A stretch of DNA of 64,000 nt, taken from the NCBI GenBank assembly GCA_005656395.1, contig SRSI01000066.1, forward strand, positions 124,001 through 188,000, given 5' to 3'. The first letter of the stretch is position 1; each line of letters starts with the position of its first letter. Shown here one piece after another: positions 34,773 through 46,488 of the stretch. A program made the position numbers and the translations under genes. Origin of the DNA: Strongyloides papillosus. Taxonomy: Eukaryota > Nematoda > Chromadorea > Rhabditida > Strongyloididae. A model generated the notes under the pieces. It was not told the DNA's origin, searched no databases, and worked only from the letters and a program-made list of their open reading frames with translations.

Positions 34773-37554
34773 CTTTCTAAAAAAATCAAATAAGTTTCTT
34801 ATATTAAAAAAATAACTAAAAGTCAACGATCGGCATAAAAATAAATGTGTAGAAGATTAGAATAGTACCACAGATAAATAAATTTCAACAAAATTATTTC
34901 ATACAATTGGAGTGGATTAGGAAAAAGAAACTGCGATACGATAAAAAATTGATAAGTTTATCGTTAAACTGATTTGACTAACTCTAAATTAGATGTCTAT
35001 ATATATTTTTATGTCATCATTATTCTTTGTCATCAATTCTCTTTAGCTTTTTAAAAATATTGTTATATTCACTTTGAACCTTTACCCTTGTCTTCTACGT
35101 TTGATATGATTTGTATAGTAATTTTATTCAATGTCTTTAATTTACCTTGTTTCTTTGGAAAAAAAAGTTATATCGGATTATTTAGATAAAGTTTTTTTGA
35201 AAAACGTTGTAAAAATACTAATTATAAACATATATTGTTTATATGCATACATTTAAAAATAAAAAATTTACTTGTACTTTCCATTTCTTTAAATTCTGAT
35301 TTTACTCATAATCTCATTACTAAAAAAAAGTTCATTGATTGATAAATAACTATCGTAAAGTATAGTTATTGTAATTTCATAATTTTATATATAATATGGA
35401 CTTTATATTTTTGATTGCAAAAAATCTAATATAAAATACCCATGTGTTTAATTTATTTTTAGTACGGTATAGTATTTGTTAAAATATAATGTTGTTATTC
35501 TTTTTTAACAGTTTAACATAGTATGTACTCATACTATAAGTTATAATAAAATAAAATTTTTTTTAATATAAATTAAATTTTTTATTTCCATTTCAATCAT
35601 GATCTGCAGTTAAAAACTCTTTTGTTATTTTTTATAATTGCCAAGTGTGAAAATTATGAATAGTAAAAAGAATTTAAAAAATATTCCAATGATCTTTTAA
35701 AATATGAACATTTTATTAATTTTTTATAACAATGAATAACTTTGTTAGTAAAAAAGATTTTTAATAGTAGCATTGAAATATTTTATGCAAGAAGATTTAT
35801 TACAACTAAATTTTTTTCATGTGACAACAAATTAACTATTTCATTAATGTTTTGAAATATTTTTAGTTTATGGTTTCGTTATCTTAGTGTAATCATACGT
35901 TCAATCTTATAAAATAAATATTATTGCTTTATTTAAGTAATTAATAACTGCAAAATGCGAAATATCAAATTATCAGTGTTAAAAATAAATGTTTATTTAA
36001 AAAATTATTTATATTAAACTATAAAATCAAATCATAATTTTTTTTTAGAAATTTTTTTTATATCTTGATTATAATCAAAAAAAAATTATTTAAATAATTA
36101 ACAAGAGTTAGCAGTTAAATGTGTTGTGCTATGAGATTGAAAGAGAGTAAATAAATATATTCCATTCAGTTGTGTACTAATTTTGATAAAGAAATTAGAC
36201 AGCAAATGATTTTTAAATATTGAGAGGTTCAAAAAATATTTAAGATGATTTATCTGTTCCCGAAATATTGTTTTATATACGAGGCAAAACAAAAAATTTA
36301 GCAATCTAATTGTCTTGTTTTAAAAGATTTGCTCGTTTTTTACAAAATTTTTTGTTTTTTTGTTCTTAGCATATCACGATAATCTCAGATGAAACTAAAT
36401 GCTGTTGAAACACAACATTTGTGAAATAGGTATAGAAAATTGACTGATTGTTGATTGGTTTAAACAAGTAATTCTATCTTTCAAATTTATTTTCTACAAA
36501 AAAAACGTAACATTTAGTATGGTAACAATGTTTAGTTGAAATTTGTGATGCTTTTTTTTTTAAATTCTAATGAAAAAAGACAACAACATATTTAATTCAA
36601 AATATGTGTATTGTTTTTTTTTAAATTGAACACTGAATGAAATAATAATTTTATATTTTTAATTAAAGTAAGTTACTTATAAATTACTGGTTAAATTTCA
36701 TAAAATCTTAATCATGATTAATTTTCAACATTTATATTAGTTAACGATAACAAGATGAATGATATTTACATCACAAACAAACATGAAATATATGTGTTGT
36801 TTTTTAACAATATAAAATATTCTTATTTTCGTAAGAAGAGTGTATATGTTGAAAGCATATTACTGTGATAAAAATTTATATTTTTAAGTAAAGTTTATGT
36901 TATAAAATGAAAAAAACTTCCTTAACCGCAAATATTTATTTATTACTACATATAACTTCAGATGAACGTTCCGTATTTAATTAACCTTCATCTTAAAATA
37001 ATAACAATTTTATTAGTAAAACATTAAATACTTTTGATTATATTAATAAATAATACAGTTAAATAAACATTTTTTATTTAACAGATTTTCATTATTTGTT
37101 TAAAAAATTGCTAATTTTATTGATTTGCTTTAAAAAGCTAAAAATATCTTTTTATTTGCAATAATCTTCATAGATTTTTAGAAAAGATTTTAATTTTGAT
37201 TATTCTTATATTTTACATAAATATTCTGTTTTTTCTCTAAGTGGCTTTTTAATTTACATAAATTATGTGTGTATTGATGTTATTTTTAGTTGATGCCCTT
37301 GCGTTTTCCTCTTCTAACAATTGCATACGTGCTTTTGTGAAAGAAAAATGAATATTTTTAAAGAAATATTTTATTTTTTTATAATATTTATTGGCCCTTA
37401 AATTTATATTTATGATATATTTTTAGCATCCTATCTCATTTCGAAAAGCCTATGACATTTTCATATGTTTTTTAAATTTAATTTTCCTTTATGCTTGTAT
37501 AAGACTAGAAAAATATTTATTTTTACAACTAAATCATAATATTATCATTTTAGG
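34773..37554. other. A+T-rich intergenic region, divergent promoters
   Basis: About 2.8 kb between divergent RacGAP and glycogen phosphorylase genes. No coding region recognised; the open frame at 36098-36304 (minus) has no motif. A TATCATTTTAG acceptor ends one base before the phosphorylase ATG. Confidence 0.55.
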
Positions 37555-40095
37555 ATGCAAAGTGATCACGAAAAACGTAAACAAATTTCAGTTCATGGAA
37601 TTGCACAAGTAGAAAACGTTTCAAATATTAAAAATTCTTTTAATAGGCATTTACATTTTTCAGTAATTAAAGATCGAAATGTCTCCACTCCACGTGATTA
37701 CTTTAATGCATTAGCTCTTACCGTTCGTGATCATCTTGTTTCTAGATGGATTCGTACACAACAATACTACTACGAGAAAGATCCAAAGCGTATTTATTAC
37801 CTCTCACTAGAATTTTATATGGGAAGAACATTATCAAATACAATGATAAATTTAGGAATGCAAGCAGCATGTGATGAAGCTCTTTATCAATTAGGTCTAG
37901 ATATTGAAGATTTGCAAGAAATTGAAGAAGATGCAGGTTTAGGTAATGGTGGCTTAGGCAGATTAGCTGCTTGTTTTCTTGACTCTATGGCTACACTTGG
38001 AATACCGGCTTATGGATATGGTCTTAGATATGAATACGGAATTTTTAAACAAACTATTGTTGATGGTTGGCAAGTTGAAGAACCTGATAATTGGCTTAGA
38101 TATGACAATCCTTGGGAAAAATCTAGACCAGAATATATGCTTCCAGTCAACTTTTATGGTAGAGTTGAAAAAGATCAAAATGGTAAAGCTAATTGGGTTG
38201 ATACACAGATAGTTTTTGCCATGCCATATGATACTCCAATTCCAGGATATCACAATAACGTTGTAAATACCTTACGTTTATGGTCTGCTAAAGCTGAAAA
38301 TCATTTTCATTTGAAATTTTTCAATGATGGTGATTATCTTCAAGCTGTTTTGGATAGAAATATTTCAGAAAATATCACACGTGTTTTATACCCTAATGAT
38401 AATATGTTTTCTGGAAAAGAACTTCGTCTTAAACAACAATATTTCTTAGTTGCTGCTACTCTTCAAGATATTATTCGTAGATTTAAAAGTTCAAAATATG
38501 GTTGCCGTGATGCTGTTCGTGCAGATTTTTCCACATTTCCTGATAAAGTTGCAATTCAACTAAACGACACACATCCATCTATAGGAATTCCAGAATTTAT
38601 AAGACTTCTTGTTGATGTTGAAGGTCTTAAAATGCAACAAGCATGGGATGTTTGTGTAAAAACATTTGCATATACAAATCATACCTTACTTCCTGAAGCT
38701 TTAGAAAGATGGCCAGTTAGTTTGATGAGTAATCTTCTTCCAAGACATTTAGAAATTATCTATGAAATCAATCAAAAATTCATGGATGAAGTTGCTCAAA
38801 AATATCCAGGTGATTTTGATCGTATGAGACGTATGTCTATTGTAGAGGAAGCTGATTCAATGGGAGAAAAAAGAATTAATATGGCACATCTCTGTATTGT
38901 TTCATCACATGCAATAAATGGTGTTGCAGCTTTACATTCTGACTTATTGAAAAGTCAAACTTTTAAAGATTTTTATGAATTTTATCCTGATAGATTTCAA
39001 AATAAAACAAATGGAATAACACCAAGAAGGTGGCTTCTTATGTCCAATCCTTCACTTTCTGAAGTAATTTCTGAAAAAATTGGAGACGGATGGATTACAA
39101 ATCTTGATGAATTACAAAAATTAAAAGAGTTCTCAGATGACCCAACATTTTTAAATGATATAATGAGAGTAAAACAAGAGAATAAACAAAAAGTTGCTGA
39201 ATGGTTAAAGATTGAATATGGTATTAAAGTTAATCCAGAATCTCTTTTTGATGTCCATGTTAAAAGAATCCATGAATATAAACGTCAACTTTTGAATGCT
39301 CTTCATGTCATAACACTTTACAATAGAATAAAAGCTAATCCAAATGGTAAGTATGTTCCAAGAACAGTTATGTATGGAGGAAAAGCTGCTCCTGGTTATC
39401 ATATGGCAAAACAAATAATAAAATTGATAAACTCTGTTGCTGCAATTGTCAATAATGATCCAATAGTAGGAGATAAATTAAAAGTCATTTTCTTAGAAAA
39501 TTATCGTGTATCAATGGCTGAAAAAATAATTCCTGCTGCTGATTTATCTGAACAAATTTCTACAGCAGGTACAGAAGCCTCAGGAACTGGGAATATGAAA
39601 TTTATGGTTAATGGTGCATTAACAATTGGAACACTAGATGGAGCTAACGTTGAAATGGCTGAAGAAATGGGAAAAGAGAATATGTTTATTTTTGGCATGA
39701 CTGTTGAGGAAGTAGAAGAACTTCAAAGAAAAGGATATAATTCTATGGACTTTATAAATAAAAATAGTGAACTAAAACAAATCGTAGATCAAATAGATGG
39801 AGGATTCTTTACACCTGATGAGCCAAGACTCCTTCAAGATTTAGCTAATAGTCTTAAATATCACGATAGATTTCTTGTTTGTGCTGATTATGAAAGTTAC
39901 ATAAAATGCCAAGATAAAGTAAATAAAACCTATGACGATAAAGAAAAGTGGACTCAAATGGCACTTTTTAATATTGCTTCATCTGGAAAATTTTCAACTG
40001 ACAGAACAATTTCTGAATATGCCAGAGAAATTTGGAATATTACACCAGGTGAAATTGATCTTCCAGCCCCATATGAAAGAAAACCTTCAAGTTAA
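37555..40095 (+). CDS. pygl-1: Glycogen phosphorylase
   Basis: A single uninterrupted exon of 846 residues. The N-terminal [10 protein letters not shown] holds the regulatory Ser12 (Ser14 equivalent, target of phosphorylase kinase). [15 protein letters not shown], the [15 protein letters not shown] glycine loop and [10 protein letters not shown] are family hallmarks. The pyridoxal-phosphate lysine is Lys682 in [17 protein letters not shown]. The enzyme releases glucose-1-phosphate from glycogen. Full-length and intact. The complete absence of introns in a 2.5 kb gene is unusual next to multi-intron neighbours, and suggests intron loss or a retroposed ancestor, although the coding sequence is clearly under constraint. 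A spliced-leader acceptor is immediately before the ATG. AATAAA at 40200. Confidence 0.97.
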   Translation: MQSDHEKRKQISVHGIAQVENVSNIKNSFNRHLHFSVIKDRNVSTPRDYFNALALTVRDHLVSRWIRTQQYYYEKDPKRIYYLSLEFYMGRTLSNTMINLGMQAACDEALYQLGLDIEDLQEIEEDAGLGNGGLGRLAACFLDSMATLGIPAYGYGLRYEYGIFKQTIVDGWQVEEPDNWLRYDNPWEKSRPEYMLPVNFYGRVEKDQNGKANWVDTQIVFAMPYDTPIPGYHNNVVNTLRLWSAKAENHFHLKFFNDGDYLQAVLDRNISENITRVLYPNDNMFSGKELRLKQQYFLVAATLQDIIRRFKSSKYGCRDAVRADFSTFPDKVAIQLNDTHPSIGIPEFIRLLVDVEGLKMQQAWDVCVKTFAYTNHTLLPEALERWPVSLMSNLLPRHLEIIYEINQKFMDEVAQKYPGDFDRMRRMSIVEEADSMGEKRINMAHLCIVSSHAINGVAALHSDLLKSQTFKDFYEFYPDRFQNKTNGITPRRWLLMSNPSLSEVISEKIGDGWITNLDELQKLKEFSDDPTFLNDIMRVKQENKQKVAEWLKIEYGIKVNPESLFDVHVKRIHEYKRQLLNALHVITLYNRIKANPNGKYVPRTVMYGGKAAPGYHMAKQIIKLINSVAAIVNNDPIVGDKLKVIFLENYRVSMAEKIIPAADLSEQISTAGTEASGTGNMKFMVNGALTIGTLDGANVEMAEEMGKENMFIFGMTVEEVEELQRKGYNSMDFINKNSELKQIVDQIDGGFFTPDEPRLLQDLANSLKYHDRFLVCADYESYIKCQDKVNKTYDDKEKWTQMALFNIASSGKFSTDRTISEYAREIWNITPGEIDLPAPYERKPSS

Positions 40096-41052
40096 TTTTA
40101 CTATTTTAATTTACCGATATTTTTTTAGGTTTTATTTACATATTATCGAAAATTTGTAATCATTATACAATTCACGTCTTATGTAACCTTTTTTCTTTTA
40201 ATAAATGATTTGAATAAATAGTTCCTCATATTATTATTTGTATAGATAGTTTATAGAAATTTACAGAATAATAATAAATTTTGTTTATCAAGTATAGAAT
40301 AGACTCTTTTTTTATGATTTATCTTGATTGTGTTTACTCAAAAAGAAAAACAAACTATATATATGGAACAATAATTTAAATAAAAAACCACATTGTAGAT
40401 ATGAAGACTAATTCAAAAATTGTCCCATTTTATTGATATATTTAGTATATCATATATCTTTTCCTTAATTCTATGTTTTATTATAATAAAAGTTACGCCA
40501 TATTTAAGTAAAATTTTTATTTAAATATGAGCAATATTATTCCAATTTTGCGCAGCTCATCCTCAAATTCTTTGTCACATATTTTAAAGGAATGTTTATT
40601 GTTGGCAAATAACTGGAATTTTAAAAATTCTTAAATGTATTTTGTAGTTAAAATATTATTCGTTAAATAATATCACATGGTTATACTCATTTCTATAGTT
40701 GTTTATTGGTAAAATATTTTTAATTTTCCTACTAAATGAGTGACGTGGTATTGTCATATTTCACTATTTCTTTCCACCTATCTAATCAAAAGTTAAACAA
40801 TAAAATTATGTATTACTATTTGTTCTCGTGAGAAATATTAAAACTTCACCTTTTTTTAAATTGATTAATTTCACCACTCCTATGTATCTTTTTAAAATCA
40901 ACTTAAAATTTCACAATTGACTACACCAAATACCAAAATTATGTTGTGGTATAATATTACTATTCCGGATATTACAACTAATTTTTTGAATTCATAAAAT
41001 TCAATTTTATAATATCATGTATTAACGGTAAAAAGTTTTTTTTAGAATAATT
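40096..41052. other. Intergenic, one coding-like scrap on the minus strand
   Basis: About 950 bases. A stretch at 40517-40612 (minus), preceded by a TTCCAG acceptor, reads 31 codons (starting LFANNKHSFKICDKEFEDEL) then a stop; no matching upstream exon found. Otherwise nothing recognised. Confidence 0.4.
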
Positions 41053-42395
41053 ATGAGTGAAGAAAAAAATGTAGATAATGATTCTCTAAGTGAAACATCG
41101 GAAAACGAAATAGAACTTGTACCTATCATTATGCCAGGAAAAAAAACTTCATGGGAAGCTGCTACTCTTCTAGAAAAAATATTTATTATACTGCGGACAC
41201 CTTTTAGAGTAGTTTTATGTTTTTGTAATGTAACAATATTTTTCTTGACATATTTTGGATTTATTATTCCTGTTATGTGGGCTAGAGCTGCATGGTAAGT
41301 TAATTTTAAATTTATTTATATAATATTATGGTATAGGCCACGATTATATTGGTTTGTTGAAGGTAAACTTTATGTTTGGTTGCAAGGATTTATTGCTTAT
41401 TGGGGATTTACTGCTGGTTATAATATTTATGAAATTGGAGATGATATAACTTCTTTTTGTGATAACGAAAGAGTACTAATAATGTGTAATCATCAAAGTA
41501 CTGCTGATGTACCTACTTTAATGGCTGCATTTCAAAAGAAAGGTGTTGCTACCAGAAAATTGCTATGGTTAATGGATATTATGTTTAGATGGACACCATT
41601 TGGTATAATTGGAAGAAATCATGGTGATTTTTTTATACAACAGGGAAAAAAACAAGGCATCTATTTCTTAGAAAACTAAAAGATCATTTAAGAAAAACAT
41701 TTTGGAATCGTGATCGCCGATGGGTTGTTTTATTCCCTGAAGGTGGATTTTTTTATAAAAGGATAAAAGATTCACAAGCTTATGGTAAAAAGCATGGATT
41801 TCCTCATACTACACATGTTACTTTACCAAGATATGGTGCAGTAAAAGCAATTTTAGAGGAGATAGGGGAGAAGAAACCCGATCCAACTAAAAATTTATCA
41901 GATGAAGATGAAAATATTGTTAAGAGAAGAACAAATTCACAAATTGAACATTTAAAAGAAAAGGTGCGTGATGTACGTATTAAAAAAAGTGTAACTGAAT
42001 CAAGGCCAAAAATTAAATATGTTGTTGATGTTACAATTGCTTATCCAAATCGAATACCTCTCTCAGTTTTAACACTACTTTTTGGATCTCGAGAAAAATG
42101 TGATATCGCCGTTCATTATCGTATATTTGATGTTAATGAAATTCCTTTTGAAGATGAGGAGAAACTTCGGGATTGGATATACAAAGTTTATGAAGAAAAA
42201 GACAAACTTTTAGATAATTATTATCATACAGGGAAATTTACAAATAATGATGTCAGGAGATATGTTCCATTTGAATGGAATAAAATTATAACTCAGTATG
42301 TTTTCTGGTTTGGATCATTCTACCTCCAATGTAAAGTATATTCGTGGCTGGCTTTTCAAGTATGGAATCTACTAACGATGCCTTTCCAACAGTAA
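41053..42395 (+). CDS. LPGAT1-like lysophospholipid acyltransferase, frame broken
   Basis: Exon 41053-41294 joins at 41337 in phase. The reading frame then runs to the A7 tract at 41646-41652, where it shifts: one frame ends in FFIQQGKK then a false stop, and the next frame resumes RHLFLRKLKDHL to the end. With one extra A the protein would be 433 residues, the expected length. Domains: a TM segment near residue 55-80, acyltransferase motif I NHQSTADV (NHxxxxD), motif HGDFFIQQG, motif III LFPEGG, then TLPRYGA and a C-terminal hydrophobic helix. The family (LPGAT1) acylates lysophosphatidylglycerol/ethanolamine in the ER. Either a sequencing error, a real null allele or -1 ribosomal frameshifting on A-AAA-AAA. 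Confidence 0.87.
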
Positions 42396-42556
42396 AAAAA
42401 AGTACAAATGCAAACCCACATAAATGAGTTTACAGCTTTTGAAAAAAAGTTAGTTAAATACGGATGTATGTATTCTTACCATTACCATATTTTAATTTTT
42501 TTATTACCAGATTTATTATATGTAGATAAAGTTTTATAGACATTAAATTAAATTTA

Positions 42557-43947
42557 CTACTTAAAGTATTCTTTTCTTACACACATAGCATTATATTTGA
42601 ATTGCATAACAGAGTGTAACTGTTTATCAATATTACAACGACTAATTATTTCACGTAACTCTTGGGAATCAAAAAGATTCTTTTGAGTTCCTTCATTTTC
42701 ATTAATTTTAGAAGCTAATATTGCTACGGAAATTCTTTTTGACAGCGGTAATGCTCCATAAGGTGCACTAAAAATTGCAATTAAACATTTAACAGTAGCT
42801 ATTACTAATTTTTTATCAACGTTTTCACGATGTAAATCAAGTAAAAAATTAGCCATTTGTTGATCCCATTGCTTAAATATTTCTAGAAGATCATTTTTTG
42901 AAACAAGTAATGATAAGACACGTCCAACTTTAGCATACGAATCAAATTTAGGTAATTCTACATCTCCAGAATAAAGATAAGTCAAAAGTACCTTCATATC
43001 ATTTTCTGATAAGAAAGGAAAAACTATTCTATTTTCATTACTAATAATATTAAATTGATCACTTTGAATTGTTTTTGTACCAGCAAATATATTGGCTAAA
43101 GTTGGTGATGATTGACTAAGTATAGACTTGTGTACGAAAAAATCAACAGCAGTATCCTTAGATTTATCACCAACTGTAAAAACAAAATCACATTTTTCAT
43201 GCTTCTCTTTTCTTAAGACTGTTGCTAAAGTCATTTCATTCTTACCAGTTCCACTCCCTAATGCATTTCCAACAAATTTTTCAATATCAAAATAGTCTTT
43301 GTTAATAATGATTGTTACATCAAGATATAAAAAATCACTATTTCCGAACATCTTCTCAAAGTTATCTTTTTTTATGACATTTGAGGCAACATAAACTTTG
43401 ATAGTTGTTCCCATTGGATTTAATTGCTCACTATCATAATATTCAATACTACCCTTTGTCTTATAACCAGCTTTAACACTCCCCTTCATAGATACTGGAG
43501 GTAGTTGTTTATGAAAAAAATTTGCTCCTAATGCACCTTTTGGAATATCCTCCATTTTCTTTGATGGTCCAATATAAGATATTATTACATCAAAAGTATT
43601 CATTCTAGAAAACATTAGTGATACTTTCCAATATGCAGAAACAAAATTATGATATGTTAGCATAGGTTCGAGAGGAGAAAGAATTTCACCTGGCTTTGTA
43701 ACTTCTTTAAAGTCATCTTTATGAAATTTAAATTGTCTAGAAAATCCAATATTTTGAGATCGATTATCTTCATTACATATCTTTTCAAATGATTCACCTT
43801 TGGAAAAATAATTTATATGTTCCTCTGAAAATACATATAAATAAAAAATAATATTTTTTTAAAAATACCTTTGTCAAGATCATGAACAAGAACTTTTTCA
43901 CTTGCAGTGCTATTTTGTTTATTTAGTTTTTCCATTTCACTAGCCAT
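42557..43947 (-). CDS. BTB/POZ domain protein
   Basis: Exons 43869-43947 and 42557-43824 join in phase to 448 residues. A BTB fold lies at about 235-360: CDFVFTVGDK, then FFVHKSILSQSSPTLANIF, and LLTYLYSGDVELP, followed by a helical BACK-like tail. The N-terminal 200 residues have beta-strand spacing (FVSAYWKVSL, IKVYVAS) that might be a diverged MATH domain, but I cannot support this firmly. BTB proteins of nematodes are often Cullin-3 substrate adaptors; that is inference. The start lies 164 bases downstream of the TBC1D13 stop on the same strand with a TTTTAGAT acceptor before the ATG, as in an operon. Confidence 0.78.
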
Positions 43948-44110
43948 ATCTAAAAATTGAATTTTTTTTTGTATAAAAGTAAATATATTAAATAAATAAA
44001 TATATTTCTTCAGTTAAAGTAACTGATATTTTGCAATACAAATAATCATAATATTTACTCTAAATATACATATAACAATTAATTAACTAGTAAAAGGTAT
44101 TTTTTAGTGG

Positions 44111-45447
44111 TTAACGTTTAAATTTAGTTAAAATATTTTTAACGGCATTATTAATGGCAATCTTAGCATTTGCTGTTTTTTCAGATGTGACGGATTTAAA
44201 AGACATGGATTCACTTTTCCTCAAACGTTTCCCATCTTTTATTTCATAGGCTATTGAAACAATATGTATAACATCATTTATCGGATAATTCTGTAATAAT
44301 CTCATATTATCACCAAAATCACCTAAAAGTAGTTCTTCTCTCTTCTCTTCTAACATAGCAAGGCAAACATAATATAATAATTCAAATCGTGATTTATCCG
44401 CTAATAAGCAATCCCATAACATAATAACATCTGGAAGTGAAAATTCTTGTGATAGTAGTAAAGACAACCATCTAAAAGCATAGTATTGTGGTTTAATGTT
44501 CCGATCTTTAACTAAAACATTATATAATTGAGGATCATGTTGTTCAAGTAAATTGTAAAATTTCTCCATCATAGCTTCTATTCCAATGTGTGATGAATCC
44601 ATGGTTCTTATAAAATTATCCTGAATTTCAGTCATTAAATTTTGAAAACAATAAAAAGCATCAGCTTCAGCATGTTTAGACCACTCTAGATCAGGATCTG
44701 AAGCAAATACAAAATATATAGGACCTAAAATTTCATTCATTCCTTGAACATATTTTACACCCAAATTGATTTTTGAGTAAACAAATAAAATACGTTCAAC
44801 AACCTGCCAATGAAGTTCCTCTGGTTCATTGTTTACATCTAAATTTCCATTCAACTTAATAGCTGATGGATATGAATATGGAGGTTCTTGGTGAAAATTA
44901 CTTAATTCATTGCTTAATTTACTGACTTCAAATAATTTCGATGTTAAACAATTTTGTGAGATCCTTTGAGATAATTTCATTGCAGCAGCAGTTTTATGTG
45001 GAAAACGAGTTTCTCTTTGAAAAAAATCAATTTCAGGACGAAGTCTGCGTACATCTTTATCAATTTGTAATAATACTTCATTATCTTTAAAATATAATTC
45101 CCACTTTGATTCTGGGTCATCAGCTAATGGCTAAAAATAAGTAGTTAAATTATTGATTATATATCTCATACGTGATCACTAATATCTCCATTAAAATCTC
45201 CAGGTTTAGTAAAAATATTTTCTACCATTAATTCATAATCATTCCTATATTTTGTTAATTTATCTTTCCATTCTGATCTTCTTAGAGGTAAGTAATTTAA
45301 TAATATTCTCCAACAAAGTGGACGTAATTGATCATTAATGCCATACGTAGACAAATCTTTTACTTCATCTAGAGAAATTAGTTCATTTTTGATCAGTAAA
45401 ACATGCTCAATATCAGCAATTCTTTCTTCGTACTTAGATGTTATCAT
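44111..45447 (-). CDS. TBC1D13-like Rab GTPase-activating protein
   Basis: Exons 45172-45447 and 44111-45130 join in phase to 431 residues. The order matches TBC1D13: RIADIEHVL and LRPLCWRILLNYLPLRRSEW at the N-terminus, KDNEVLLQIDKDVRR with the IxxDxxR arginine finger, YVQGMNE (glutamine finger), PQYYAFRWLSLLLSQEFSLP and NMRLLQNYP at the C-terminus. TBC1D13 of mammals is a RAB35 GAP affecting GLUT4 traffic; Rab specificity here is inferred. The catalytic residues are present and length is close to the usual 400. It is probably the first gene of a pair with the BTB gene. Confidence 0.93.
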
Positions 45448-46488
45448 ATCAAAATATTGATAATAAATGTTTTAATAAATATTACCTATTAAAAAAGCAA
45501 AGTAACTTACAGATAGTATACGCCTTTTCTGATAAACAAACAATAAATTTCCTATAAATAACGATAAATATAGTCAGAACGCTACTCCAATATTTTGGTT
45601 TGAAATATTCTTGAAAAGAAGTAAGGAGTATTTTCTATATTTATAAAAAACATAAAACTGAAGATGTATGAAATTACTGCCACATTACTCATCAACAAAT
45701 CTGTGCGTTTTTATTTAAATTGATCTCTTATTTCATTTTTTTGAGGCCATGAAATTAATATCTCTCCATATATTTATAATGTCATAAATTATTTATATAA
45801 GTGAAGGACTAGATATAATTTCTAAATATTTTTAAATTTTTAAACATAATGATTTCTAGTATATTTTTATTATGGTAAAATTTTAAAATCAACCATATTC
45901 AAATATTCATATTTTTCCTATTCATTTAAAATTAATTTCCAATCATAAGTGTTAGTTTTAAAATTCGCACATGTAATTATCGAAATTAAGGAGTTTATAT
46001 AAATAATGTTTAAGTGAAATTGATGTCTTGATCATAAATCAAATTACATGGATTTAATTATCAAAATAAGAATGAAATTTTTATAAATAAAAGCTTCAAA
46101 ATTATATAACTTTATTTTTCTATGCAATTTCTGTGCAATTTTCTCAATATGTTTTGTTAAAGTAAAAAACAATTTAATATTTCAAAATCTACTATGACTG
46201 GTGTTGTTATTAAAAACTAAAAAATACCTTGTGTTTAACTTTAACTATCTAGTAATTTAAGACAATTCATATAATTGTGTATTTATGTTGAAGAAAAATG
46301 TTTTGTACTTTAAAGAATACTGAATATTAAAAAAGACAACATTATACTGTACATTAATAACAACAAAAGTAGTTTATTTAAATAAAAAAATTTTCATACA
46401 ATATGGAAAAATAAACTTAAATTTAATGATACATATGTGAGATACAAAGAAGATAAATGAATTTTAAACATAAAATTCTACAAGAGTT
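45448..46488. other. A+T-rich intergenic region
   Basis: About 1.0 kb between ATF6 and TBC1D13 on the same strand. No gene recognised. The open frame at 46457-46699 (plus) is a shadow of the ATF6 luminal exon. Confidence 0.6.

Noticed and set aside
41588..41644. A short GT..AG intron (GTATAA..ACAACAG) as explanation of the LPGAT1 frame break
   Set aside because: It would remove the conserved GIIGRNHGDFF motif of the acyltransferase and was therefore not accepted.
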